Assembly (NCBI GenBank): GCA_002286715.1
Contig: NSJX01000039.1
Location: 81,925 to 145,924 of the forward strand
Origin: Dentipellis sp. KUC8613
Lineage: Eukaryota > Basidiomycota > Agaricomycetes > Russulales > Hericiaceae
Direction: 5' to 3'
Length of the DNA: 64,000 nucleotides
Every line of letters begins with the position of its first letter. Within the stretch, counting starts at the first letter, position 1. The position numbers were made by a program, and so were the translations under genes. The notes below the pieces were generated by a model. It did not search any database and had not been told where the DNA came from. It was given only the letters and a program-made list of their open reading frames with translations. Shown here piece after piece: positions 11,239-22,098 of this stretch.

Positions 11239-13939
11239 TCAGCTGTCGAGGTCCATCTCCTTCTCGAACTTCTTCTTCATCACGCTCACTGCAGCACGCA
11301 CGCATGAGGAAAGGGGATCAAGAAGAGGGGGGAAGGAAACGCCCGCAACACACCTTCGCGCGAGATCTGGCCGGACGACATCCACCCGTCCGGGAACGCC
11401 GCGACGATCTTCTGGTACAGCACCTTGCGCAGGCCCTGCTCGCTCACCTGCGTCGTCGAGCCCTCCAGCGAGCTGCACACACCCTCGTCAGCATCCGCAC
11501 CACACCCGCACGCACACCACACCACAGAACGCAACGCGACGTACTTCTTCTCGTTCTCGATCCGGCAGCACTCGTTGCTGAGGCACACCAGGTTCCAGAT
11601 CACGCCCTTCATCGCCTCCGTCATGCGGTACTTGCGCGTCGGCGCGTGCGCCTCCTTGCCGTCCTTGCCGTCCTTGCCCGTCGCGCTGCCCGTGCCGCTC
11701 TCGTGCGCCGCGCCGTCGCCGTCGACGTCCATGGGCCCCGCGTCGTCCGGCGCCGCAGGCGTGCCCTCGAGCGACGCCTCGCCGCCGTCCGTCTTTGTCT
11801 TTTCCTGCTTGCGCTCTGCAGTGCTCGTCAGTGAATTGAGAGGAAGACGTAAGATGGTCGGACGTGCGCACCCCAGACGGCGACGTTCTTCTCCCAGTCC
11901 TCCCGCGCGCGCTCGAAGCCCTCGTCGGCCATGTTCTTGAGCTCGACGAGCAGCTCGTCCTGCCGCTGCGTCAGCAGCGCCGTGTGGTCGTTGAACACCG
12001 TCCGCTTGATCAGTTTCTGTGCGCGTCGTCCGTCGTCAGCATCTATGCGCCGTACTCGACATGACAGCGACCGAACGTACGCTCATGGTGAAGCGGTTGT
12101 ACGGGAAGATCTGCGGCATGAGGTTGAAGAAGTTGTCGTCGTACTCGTTCAGCCGGATCGCCTTGAGCGCGACCTTGGCGAGGATCGGCTTGATCGCCGG
12201 CGGGAACTTGCCCTTGGTCTCCCAGCTCTCTGTGTGTGCGTGTGTGGCGGTCAGTTGCGCTCCTGACTGGCGAGCGAGCGCGGCGCACGTACCCTTCGAG
12301 GCGGCGTCCTTGAGTTCCTTTATTGCGATCTCGAGTTCCGGATGGAACGGTTGCTGGGACGCGCGTCAGCGGGCGCGCTATGCACGGCGCGATAGGGAAG
12401 GACTTACGATCTCGACGACCTTGCGTTTCTTCTTGCCGTTCCCGTTCGCTTCGGCCGCGCCCACGCTCTTGCGCTTGCCGCCCTTCTCCTCGTCCGCGTC
12501 GGACAGCAGCGTGATGATCATTTCCTTGGGCACGCCGTCGACCACGGCCGGCGCCGCGTCTTTCTTCTCTTTCTCCTTGTCCTTGTCCTTGTCCTTCTTC
12601 GCAGGGCCCGCGAGCTGTGTGTGCACGTTGTGCGAGTGTGCATGGGCGTGGGGGAAGTTGCTCGGGCCGGCTATGGGCTCGAGCGGCGGGAGGATGGGGC
12701 GCTTGGACTTGGGTTTTTTGGGAGTCTTGTCCTTGAGGAGGGCGACCTCGCCCGAGGAGACATAGAAGCCCTGCTGCTTTGTCTGGGCAAAGTAGGTGCG
12801 CTCGTCGACGGCGAGCTCGGAGTCGTCGATGAAGGGGTCGTTGAGGTCGTAGTATTCCGACGCGAGGTTCTTCTGTGCAAGGTGACTTTATGTTAGCATT
12901 TTATTCTTTGCAACCGATAGCTTTCATGAAGATGAAACTGCGCTCTATGTTTCGTGATTGGCCTCTGAGTACGCCTCAAGGTCGGCTGCTGTCCAAATCC
13001 GGACAGGAGTTCATCGACCGGTCTTCCCGCACCGGCGCGCCCCAGCTGCTGCGGCGAGCGGTAGCCCGTGTAGCCGCAGTGAAAGAATAACAAGGGATGC
13101 AAGCATAGCGCGACACATTACAAGATACTGTCCCCGAGTGTGCAGCGCACTCCAAGATTGGGAACAGACAGAGGCGTTGTGAATGAATCGCGCGCGAAAC
13201 CTCGACGGCCTACGTCGCACCACGAGCTATACCACCTATTCCCCTCGCACACATCTGGCCATAAGCCGGGCTCAGGGAGAAAGGAAGAGGGATGGTGGTG
13301 GATCGCGCGCGAGACGCCCACAAAGCGAACATTGATGGGGCGCGCCGCGCGGCTCACAGTCCTCGTGCCAGAAGTGAACACACTGACCTTCTTTCGCTTT
13401 CCCTTCTTTCCGTCCTTGCCGCCGTCCGTGTCCGCGCCGCCGCCCGCGCCTGCGCCTGCGCCTACGGCCGCGGGCTCGCCGTCGTCCTCGCCGTCCGAGT
13501 CGCTCTCGTTGTCGTAGCGCTTGGCGGGGACGGGCGTCTCGGGGCGCTGGCCGGTCGCCTTGGCGAGCGCGGCGACGTCGACTTCGTAGTGCTCGGGCCC
13601 GCCGAGGGTGATGTCGAGCCGGACGGTCTGGAGCGGCGGCGGGGGAGGCGGCGGCGGCGGCGACGGGGAGCGCACGCGCGACTTGGGTTTTGCTTTCGAC
13701 GCGGGCGGGGCGGGCGCGGAGGCGGTGGATGAGGGCGCGGTGGGGGTGTGGCCGTCGGCGTCGGGAGGCGCGGTGATGGTGATGTTGGGGGTGGCGGAGG
13801 CCGGGAGGGGGGCGGGGTCGAGGGGGATAGGGGGGGGGGGGGGGGGGGGGGGGTGGAGGGGGATAGGGGAGTCGGTAGGGGAGCGGGAGGAGGGCGGCAT
13901 GCTCTGCTTGTGATCGCTCATCTCGACATCGGTGTCCAT
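11239..13939 (-). CDS. Ubinuclein / Hpc2-type subunit of the HIRA histone chaperone complex (603 aa)
   Basis: Eight exons: 13939-13388, 12872-12408, 12353-12293, 12229-12081, 12016-11872, 11815-11545, 11472-11354 and 11288-11239. Total 1812 nt, in frame throughout. Exon 2 opens with the Hpc2-related (HUN) motif YYDLNDPFIDDSEL, the HIRA-binding signature of ubinuclein and yeast Hpc2. From about residue 340 the ubinuclein middle domain follows (PELEIAIKELKDAAS, FPYNRF, a helical segment, RKYRMTEAMKGVIW). The N-terminus is low complexity with a poly-proline run. The HIRA complex deposits histone H3-H4 outside replication, so the product should be nuclear. Intron 1 is long (515 nt) with a GTCAGT donor, so an unseen small exon there is possible. 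Antisense ORFs across this locus are shadows of its GC bias. Confidence 0.88.
13830..13853. repeat. 24-nt G/C homopolymer inside ubinuclein exon 1
   Basis: An uninterrupted run of 24 G on the plus strand (C on the coding strand) encodes the poly-proline stretch of ubinuclein. The frame on both sides is open only for the present length modulo three. It is a likely site for slippage or sequencing error, and the G strand could form a quadruplex. Confidence 0.95.
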
Positions 13940-14979
13940 CACGACGACGAGGGCGGCGTGGGCGATGGTGGTGGCCGAGGCGTCACCGTTGGCGACGTCG
14001 GGGAGGCGGGCGGGGGGCGGGGAGTCGAGATAAAAGTCGGTGGGGAGCTACGTGGAAGATACCGAAAAAGGGAATTTCTGGGGGGAGGAGGAGAGGATGG
14101 CCCGTGCCCTGCGCAGAGCCCAGCGAGATTCCCATCTTCCGAATCTGTCGCAGGAAATTCGACGCGGCGAGGGCGAGGACGAGGACGAAGAGTTGGGAGA
14201 GACGCGTCGTCGAATATGGGACTGGCGCGTGACGTCACGCGTGGGATGGTTTGGACTCTGTGCGTTCGAACATACCGTCGAAAGAAGAGCAGGTAAGTCG
14301 TCTTGCAAGGGCCTGTAAGGAGACATCCCTTGGGCGCGCTAATCGTCGTCCGCTTGCCCTCGCTTCGCGTCCGCTCACTCGCTCGGTCTGTTCGTTCGTC
14401 CGCTCTATCGTCAATCTCGCGTAAGTACCAGACGCTAACTACAGTCACTACAGTCGAACTACACTCTTCAAGCCTCGCCGCATTTCATGGAGATAGGCCG
14501 GGCAGAGCCGTGCCGCTCGCGCCGTTCGTCGGACCTCCTCCAAGTGCAAGTACTGTCCTGCAGGAGATAGGCCGGGCAGAGCCATGGATGCTGTCGCGAG
14601 CGCGCCCTCGAAACGACCTGTCTCTGCCGCATCGGCTATCCTGCGCAGTGGTCTCGAAACCTCCCACTCGACGACCTCGCTAGCCTTCCTGTCCCGCCCG
14701 CCACATCGCTTGCGTCGCCAGAGGACGGGGTCTATCCACACGCACGCTGATCCGGCCTCTGCAGTGAAAAAATAAGTCCCCGTTCGTCGAACTCCGAGAA
14801 ACACAGCTGACTTGTCGAATGTCACGCCCTTTCGCTTCGCTCGCGAGGCTGCCGCCACCGAAACAGCGACTGTGGGCTGACTCCAGCGCAGCCGCTGAAA
14901 CAGCGCGCCCATTCCCCGTTGCTCTGCGGGACCACAGGTGCGGACAGCAGCTTTTGCATGCCGGAGGTCTGCTCAAAAG
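13940..14979. other. Ubinuclein upstream region and flank of the tandem array
   Basis: Contains the 5' flank of the ubinuclein gene. A perfect 20-bp direct repeat sits at 14490-14509 and 14564-14583 (starts GAGATAGGCCGGGCAGA). ORFs here are short and unsupported. The right end may be the first exon of a transcript crossing the array. Confidence 0.4.
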
Positions 14980-17346
14980 GTCAGCTTCCAGCCGATTGGG
15001 AAACCAGCGGTGGGCTTACTCGTAAGGACACAGCTCCCCCGCCCGCATATACGCACTCCGCAGCGCACAACGCTGTCGTGCGTTCCCCCACAAAGCGCAC
15101 GCACAAGCGCGACTGACGAGACCGCCCACGGGCACAGCGCGCTCGACAGCAGCAGCACCGTGCCCGCCGCATGGGCGTTTCGTGCAATTCAGCGTCGCCG
15201 AGCTTGGCTACTCAATTAGACGCGTCGCTGGCCTTCGGTCCGCAAGACAGCCGCAGGACGCGGCGGAGTTCTACAGTAGCACACACAAGGTGAGCAGACA
15301 CACATCAAATCGCAACATATCGACTCACCGAACGCAGGCAGGCCGTGTGGCGAGTCCACGCGCTGGGCTGCACCCAGCGACGCCACAAAGCGGATGCACG
15401 ACAGCGCTCGACGCGAGCGGTGGATGCAGAATGCGCGATTCCCACAAAGGCGACGCGCGGACGGTCTCCACGTCCGTGCGCACGCGGATCCGCTGGATTG
15501 CTCCAGCGTGCATGTGCACCGCTCGCCGCGGGGGCCTGAATATCCAAATTTCGAGCACTGTGAGGGAGACATTTCCCGACCCAAAGGTGAGTTGTATTTC
15601 GATTTCAAGCAGGAAAAATCGACTCACTTGGCACGTACACAGTGCGCAATTCCCATCCGTCCGACATCAAGACCACGAAGGGAACGCGCGTACGCTGGGC
15701 TGCGCCCAGCGACGCGCTCGCGGATCCGCTTCGATTGCCGTCGCGTGCGTGGGCAACGCTCACCGCGGGGGCCCGAGTCCGCAAATCTCGGGCGACGTGA
15801 AGTGGGGATTTCGTGTCCAAAAGGTCCGTCTCATCGCGATCCTAGGGAGGAATGTGGACTGACTCGACACATGCAGGCAGAACTCATGCGTCGTCACCAC
15901 GATGAGAACGCGCGTACGCTGGGCTGCGCCCAGCGACGCGCTCGTGTGCACCCGAATCCGCGTGACTGCTGCAGGACGCGTCGGCACCGCTCGCCGCGGG
16001 GGCCTGAATCTGTGATTTTCGGGTGCTGGGAGACGGGAATTTCCTGTCCAAACAGTAAGCTTTGTTTCTGTTGCTTGTTGGACAGAAGGCTCACTCGGAA
16101 AATACAGGCAGAACGCGCGGACGCTGGGCTACGCCCAGCGACGCGCGCGCACACGGATCCGTTGGGCTGTTCTGGGGGTGCGTGTGCACCGCTCGCCGCG
16201 GGGGCCCGGGTCTGCAGATTTCGGGCGCTGGAATCTCCTATCCAAAGGGTAAGCTGTATGTCCAGTGCACGCTGGACAATGGGCTCACTCGGCAAACGCA
16301 GGCAGACCGCGCGTACGCTGGGCTACGCCCAGCGACGCGCTCGCATGCGCATGGATCCGTTAGGCTGTTCCAGAGTGCGCGTGCACCGCTCGCCGCGGGG
16401 GCCCGAATTTCCAGATTTCGGGCGCTGGAATCTCCTATCCAAAGGGTAAGCTTTATGTCCAGTGCACGCTGGACAATGGGCTCACTCGGCAAATACAGAC
16501 AGAACGCGCGTACGCTGGGCTACGCCCAGCGACGCACGCGCGCGGCCCACCGCTTGCCACGGGGCCCGAATCTGCAGATTTCGGGCGCTGGAATTTTCTA
16601 TCCAAATGGTAAGCTTTGTTTCGATTGCATGCTAGACAGTAGACTCACTCGGCAAATGCGGACAAAACGCGCGTCCGCTGGGCTACGCCCAGCGACGCGC
16701 TCGCGTGCACACGGATCCGTTAGGCTGTTCCAGGGTGCGCGTGCACCGCTCGCCGCGGGGGCCTGGATCCGAAATTTTTGCGCTCTTTCGGGCGATAGAA
16801 TGCTGTCCAGAAGGTGAGTAATGACCCGCCACCGGCAAGGAGCTGTAGGCTCACCGAGCAACGACAGAACATCCAATTCCATCGTGCAGAAAACGTGCGA
16901 CACGGGATGACGGCCGTGCGCGCGCGGGATTGCCCATGATCCTCCGCAGCACAGGAGAGCTACGCACCCCGAGGGGGTTGAATACGCGTTTTTTGGGCGC
17001 ATTCGAACTAGGAAACACTGCCCGATGCATCAGTGATAATCTGAGAGGAGAAAAGCGCCGTACACTCACTTCATATAAGCCCAAAATGCGCCCGCATCCA
17101 GCATCATATTGCTGTCCGCAAACACCGAACTCGCCGGCATCGCGTGCGCTGGGCTCTGCCCAGTGACGCGCAGGCCAGGCCAACGGCAACACACGTGTGG
17201 GTTCCGTCAGGATCCCCTATAGGGCACACGAGTACTGCTCGCCGCGGAGGCCAGAATGCGGAAATTTTCGGACTCGAAGTCACTGCGTAAAGGTAAGCAC
17301 AGAAGTTTTCAATCAGGGATAGAGAACTCACTTGGTGCTGCTGCAG
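14980..17346 (+). repeat. Tandem array of exon-intron-like units, each with a hairpin
   Basis: At least eight units of 160-240 bp repeat here. Each has (a) an inverted repeat such as CGCTGGGCTACGCCCAGCG, at 15361, 15693, 15917, 16122, 16316, 16513, 16676 and 17147; (b) a block around CGCTCGCCGCGGGGGCC; and (c) an intron-like segment of 47-56 nt with GTAAGC or GTGAG donor, a CTCAC/CTNAC branch-like motif and an AG acceptor. Intron-like segments are 14980-15033, 15290-15337, 15587-15642, 15824-15876, 16055-16107, 16249-16301, 16446-16498, 16814-16867, 17033-17079 and 17293-17346. Another starts at 16609 but has lost its acceptor AG. Two internal exons are 141 and 144 nt; others are not multiples of three. 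All three plus frames are fairly open, so coding status is unclear. It could be a spliced noncoding transcript or a repeat-protein gene. Confidence 0.75.
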
Positions 17347-17639
17347 GCAATGCGCTGCGGCAACTGATCCGTTTCAGCGTGTCCGTGCGAGACATCGCGC
17401 GGAGGGCGCCAATGATGACGCGGCCTGTTTCTCGTGGTATGAACCTGCATGGAATATCGAGTGTCAGCACGTCGTGGAAAACAACAGGCACTGGGGACAA
17501 GGTTCCCTAAAACCTGAGAATATATTGTGAATTTATTGGAGACTTATTTTAATTTTTTTCAACCTATAACTGAGGAATATATGGAGATAGAATTCAAAAT
17601 ATCATCAGACCATAAAGCAGCAGAGAATGGCTTGATAAT
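17347..17639. other. Possible 3' end of the array transcript, then A/T-rich spacer
   Basis: After the last intron-like segment the sequence stays GC-rich to about 17515. It then becomes strongly A/T-rich with a T-run and AATATA motifs, as expected for a transcript end. No ORF of note. Confidence 0.35.
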
Positions 17640-17905
17640 ATTCAAAATTTGTTCACACTATTTCCGGGGGATATAAACCGACGCCGACATGACACGACAC
17701 CGATGTCGCGATGTCGGGACTCACCGAGTCGGTTGTCTTGTCTGTCGCGATCGGCGACTGCCGACTCGCGACAGACATCCCCGACTCGGACGTCTGTCGG
17801 CCAAATCGTGCACGATGTCGGCGACATCGCCTGATGTCATGACGGACATCGACATGGGCGTCGGCGACACCCCAGCCCTCGTCGCCGTTTCAGTCGTTCC
17901 TGCTC
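17640..17905. repeat. Stretch enriched in GACATC/GATGTC and CGACTCG motifs
   Basis: A dense set of short CGACATCG, GATGTCG and CGACTCGG-like words in both orientations, with strong local self-complementarity. No ORF explains it. It could be a degenerate satellite or subterminal repeats of a transposon. Confidence 0.5.
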
Positions 17906-18786
17906 TCAATGCAGCAGATTGTAGTATATAATCACATTATCAATAAATCAGCTTTGTGTGAGGCTCACCCTACTCCCCCACTACATTCACCAATGTCCCG
18001 CCAACGCCATTACACATGTTTGCAGGCGCGAGCAGCGACATAGTGCCGGCGGGCTGATTTCGGCAGCTGCACGGGCATGCTCGACACTGTATGCACAGTG
18101 GTTGGACGCGGAATGTGGGTGTGGGGCGATGCGCGCCCGAGCGTCGAGACGCACCGACTAGTAATTAAGAGTGCTGCAGGCACTTGTGCTGACTGTTCGT
18201 GAGCAGCCGTAGGCTGATCACACCATAGTCACCGGGAGGAGCATGAGTTGCAATGCTTTGATCAGTATGCAATTAGAGGGAGCGATGGAGGAAGACGCAC
18301 CGGGCCCGTTTATGTCGGCACTAGCAGTCGCCAACACCACAGGCAAACAGCTTGAGCTTGTGCTCCGCCTCTCAGCCCCCGCATCGAGCCCTCGTTATGA
18401 CACCATCATCCTTGCCACGCCGCACGACATCCGCCGCGAGCAGCGCCTCGAGCGCCCCGAAGTCACGTAGGGGCGCAAAGTTGCACGAGCCATGCATCAT
18501 GTGGTAGCTGATCCCGCTCGCCTGCTCGTACGACTTCAAGCAGCTCGGCTTCGGGTACCGAGAGCAGCAGCGACGACGCAGGTAGCGAAGGCATCGTGCC
18601 TGTGCGCGGCATCGACACGAAAGTGACCAGGGAGTATGTGAGTCATTGGCATACTCGGAAGTGTCTGCACAGGCGTGGGCACGCTACCTTTGCGCCGATG
18701 ATTAAGCCCGTTGGCAGCGTCATGCTGATGCGAGAGACCCGTGTTAACGGTGTCGGACATAGCGCAACAGTAGTCCGGCGGGGGTG
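17906..18786. other. No resolved gene
   Basis: Contains a short ORF at 18243-18470 whose end (YDTIILATPHDIRREQRL) has the look of a real protein segment, but nothing connects to it. The remainder shows nothing recognisable. Confidence 0.3.
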
Positions 18787-19000
18787 TTGAAGGCCTGAGA
18801 GGGAGGAGACAGCCTGCTGGAACTAGGCCTGTGAGGATGGGAAGGGATGCATGGGGGGTACAACAGGAACGGCATGATGGCGGTCGTGCCGAACGCAGAG
18901 ATGGGTGAGGACGACACGGTCCCTAGGCGGCGGCGGCAGTCTGGCACAACGGGGGCTGCTGATGCTGCTACGGGTAGCGCTAACGGAAGGCGTGGGCATG
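18787..19000. repeat. Diverged segment copy A (three copies at 18.8, 20.0, 21.9 kb)
   Basis: Shares an ordered set of words with the segments at 20.03 and 21.92 kb: GAAGGCCTG..., GGTCGTGCCGAACGCAGAGATG, a CGGCGGCAGTCTG block and GGGGGCTGCTGATGCTGCTA. On the minus strand it reads ISAFGTTAIMPFLLYP, hydrophobic and possibly a membrane segment of an eroded gene. No intact gene of this family lies in the window. Confidence 0.55.
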
Positions 19001-20025
19001 GTGCGGGGACGGTGCGAGCAGCATGTGAAGGGGGATCTGGGATGGGACGACGGGCTGCAGCTCGTGGAACTGGTGTCTATGTCGGGCTCCATGTCGTCAG
19101 AGCCTAAGGAGCCCTGATTATGCGGAGGCGGCTATGAGGGAAGTTGTATGAGGGAAGGTGGCAGAGGCGGGCAAGGGAGGAACGATGTCGTGATGTGTGA
19201 AACGTGACTCGACCGACGCGTCAGCGACGCGACACAGAAGGAAGGAAGTATTAGTGTGCGCTCGCGTAAACACCCCACTTTATTTCTGCAGGTATGTACA
19301 GGGTGATTATCTACAACATCGTCCTAAGCTCGAAATTCCATTCACTTGAATGCGCAACCTGCCGTCTCTAGTCGTTGCTGAGAGTTCGCCGAGCAGCACT
19401 TCTCGACACAGGCGCACTCAGCACTGGAGCGCTGGCGTCGGGCCGCAGCAAGCTTCGTTCAATGTGAGAGGATGGCCTCGTTGCGGGCATGTGTGTACCT
19501 CGTCGCCACTATGAGCGAAAAACTTGATTGCTGTCGGTGCTTTGGAGGGGGGAGCAGGCGTAGGAATTTGACGTGCTGCAGAAACTTGTCGTGAGGTAGG
19601 GGCCGTCGGTTTGCGAGACAGCGGGATTTCCGGGATGTCCCTCTATGCCATGTGCGAGGTTGAGGGTCGCGCGTATGGCTGTTCGAAGAGAGACTGCGTT
19701 TGCCGCCGATGCCCAAGACGCAGAGCGCGGTGGTAAGCTGTACTGGTTAATGAATAACGGGGCAGCCTCCCCGTCCGTGTCCTCCTCGTCTTCGATGTCG
19801 CTCGGAGGCGCCTCATCCAGCTTCTGCTCTTCTCGCGCCATCCCATCGTCCATGTAGGCACTTCCCTCATCCCGGGCCCAATACTTCCCACCCTCTGCCC
19901 CTTCGAGTTCATGTTACTTTCACCCGCCACCAAGTCCGTGGCTGTATCCACCATCCCAGCATGTGACCTCGCATAGTTCACAATCTGGCACGAGAGGTCC
20001 ATCCTGATGGTGGGCGTCACTGCTG
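19001..20025. other. Eroded minus-strand coding remnant, unresolved
   Basis: Minus-strand frames at 19853-19509 contain an acidic segment (PPSDIEDEEDTDGEAAPLF) followed by an Ala-rich stretch that looks coding, but no consistent gene model can be built. 19170-19400 shows no signal. Confidence 0.3.
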
Positions 20026-20205
20026 AAGGCTTGCGACAGCGAGGGCGGCTATTGGAAGGGCGTATGAGGTTCGAAAGGGACGTGTAGGTGCGGCAGGAGC
20101 TGCATGACGGTGATCGTGCCAAATGCAGAGATGTCCAATGATGGTGCGGACGCGTAGCAGCGGCGGTCGGATACAACAGGGACTGCTGATGCTGCTGCGG
20201 AGAGT
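20026..20205. repeat. Diverged segment copy B
   Basis: Second copy of the 18.8-kb segment: GAAGGCTTGCGACAGCG start, GTGATCGTGCCAAATGCAGA middle and GACTGCTGATGCTGCTGCGG end appear in the same order and orientation. The minus-strand counterpart of the hydrophobic segment reads ISAFGTITVMQLLPHL. Confidence 0.55.
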
Positions 20206-20233
20206 GCTGCTGAAAGCCGTTGGAATCAGCCAT

Positions 20234-20567
20234 CTACACATGCATACGATGATCCAGCGACACGCAGTCCGGCTTCAGCTGTGCAAACACCGCATCGTCG
20301 TCCGCCGCGGACAGCGGCACCACGACCGTTGTACATTGTCTGTCTACAAGGTTGCGTAGCCACAGTGCCGCCAGCGCCTGCAGCCCCGAGCGGACGCCAC
20401 TACCCTTGAACAAGATCAGCGGCAGCGCTTTCCGACTGGGAGCCCCACCGACGCACCATCGTTATTGTCGTGGCTGGCGTCCAAAGGCCGCCACGCCACA
20501 TGCTCCTCGTCGGTGCTCGCCAGCTTCAGCCACGCCTTGCACTTGGTGATGTCCGCATGGTGCACGA
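20234..20567 (-). pseudogene. Frameshifted gene fragment of unknown family
   Basis: Two protein-like blocks lie on the minus strand in different frames. The upstream one contains HADITKCKAWLKLAST, then EEHVAWRPLDASHDNNDGA. The downstream one contains LILFKGSGVRSGLQALAAL and runs to a stop at 20234. The frame changes between them, near 20430, without splice signals, so the fragment is probably a pseudogene. The conserved look of both blocks suggests recent decay. I do not recognise the family. Confidence 0.45.
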
Positions 20568-21916
20568 CAGTCGGCCATTGTTATGGCACGCATCGCGCGC
20601 GCGCAGTGTGCCGATCTCGAACCTGAGGAGTGTGGGGGGCAGAAGAGGCACAAGATGCAGATGTGGCCGCGCCCAATGCTGCGCCGGAGGTTGTGGACGC
20701 GGGTTAACTGTGAGGTGTTGACAAGCAGGCCTGAGAACTTAGCGTCGTCGCGTCAGACTGCAGCTCATGGGCATTGCTGTTGAGGCGGAAATAGGAACTT
20801 GCTTGGAGTGCATGACGCCGAGTACGGCATCTTTTCTCGCGCATCCGGGAGTCCTTCTGTTAGTATGTGCCATTTCTCTAGACCTTTCACCGCACGCACC
20901 ATCTCATTGTTTAACGTTTTGAAGACAAGACATTATGAGTACCGCGTGTGAGACGGAGAGCCAAAGACGAGTAGTGCACACAGTGCAATGACTCGACGGT
21001 ATCTCTCCATCCTCCATCATACCCTCCTTATCCTGCCCCTTCTTACCCTCCTCCCCGGCCACCTGCCCGCTCACGCCATCACCCTCCCGCTCGCGCCCCG
21101 GGCTGCATGCGCATGCCCTCATCGTCACCTGTGCCTGCGCTGTCGCCATTGCCATCGCTTCTGCACACGCCCACCTCGCCATCGCTTCCGCACACGCCCG
21201 CCTCGCACCCGCCTCCACCCTGCAGCTTCATCTTCGGCTCATGAATGAAACTGCAGGCCCTTGTGCACTCCGCGCCCTTGCACACGACACCTAGATCCCG
21301 AATCTCATGGACCTGTACGCCCAACGCCCAGGAGCCCGCCGACCCACTCAATATCGGGTGGATATACCAGCAGCACGCGCTCCAGGTGACCGGTCATTCA
21401 GGCCATGCGCGTCTCGCCGTCCTGCTCCGCATGCACGCCGTCGAGCCGAATGTCGCCCAGCATGCCCAGGTCGCGCCTATCCGTGCGCTCGGGAAGCACT
21501 CCCTGACGGTGTACTTGATCGTGTCGAACGTGTTTGAGCTCGAGCTTCGGAAGAGAGTATGCTGAGTGGGGTGATGTGTCTTTGGCTTGTGTTCTTGGAG
21601 TAGAGGAGGTCGATGATGTCGACGTTGCATGAGCCCGTCATGTCGTCCTAAGGCTGAGGCTATGATGGTGAGCGACGGTCGTAGACGTAGTGCGCATGCA
21701 CTTACGGTGCTGCTGCGGAGTGAGTCCCACACTTGCAGGCTCGGCTTCTCTTTTATTTTCAGTGTTCAGGTCTACGAGAAGAATCGCGGCCTCCTCGTAC
21801 ACCTCTGAGAGTTGAGTTCGCTTTTGACGTGAAAGGGGGAGCATGTAGTCGTGCTGTGCGAGAGGCCTGTATTGATAGCACCGGGCATGGCGCGAGAGTA
21901 GTCCACCTAGTCGACA

Positions 21917-22098
21917 TACATCGAAGGCCTGCGGCAGTGGAGAGTGGCTACCGGAATTGGATGTGTGGGTGCGATGGGAGCAGTGACGGCGGTCAAGCCG
22001 AAGGCAAAGATGGACCACGATGGCGTGGACGCGTAGATGACGGCAGCGGTCTGATACGACGGGGGTTGCTGATGCTACTGCAGGTAACCTGCCGAAAG
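21917..22098. repeat. Diverged segment copy C
   Basis: Third copy of the 18.8-kb segment, same orientation: GAAGGCCTGCGGCAGTGG start, then GGTCAAGCCGAAGGCAAAGA and GGGGGTTGCTGATGCTACTG. It is followed by GTAACCTGCC, so an intron boundary might lie there on the plus strand. Confidence 0.55.

Noticed and set aside
12019..12765. 248-aa plus-strand ORF
   Set aside because: Antisense shadow of the ubinuclein exons, whose splice sites, HUN motif and frame all fit the minus strand.
13748..14296. 182-aa plus-strand Gly-rich ORF
   Set aside because: Antisense of the poly-proline exon; composition is explained by the homopolymer and GC bias.
15394..16449. 351-aa unspliced ORF through the tandem array
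   Set aside because: It reads straight across five intron-like segments, and the other two plus frames are nearly as open because the region is GC-rich. Not evidence for a protein.
14980..17346. CRISPR-like repeat array
   Set aside because: Units are 160-240 bp, not 25-40 bp with unique spacers, and the genome is eukaryotic.
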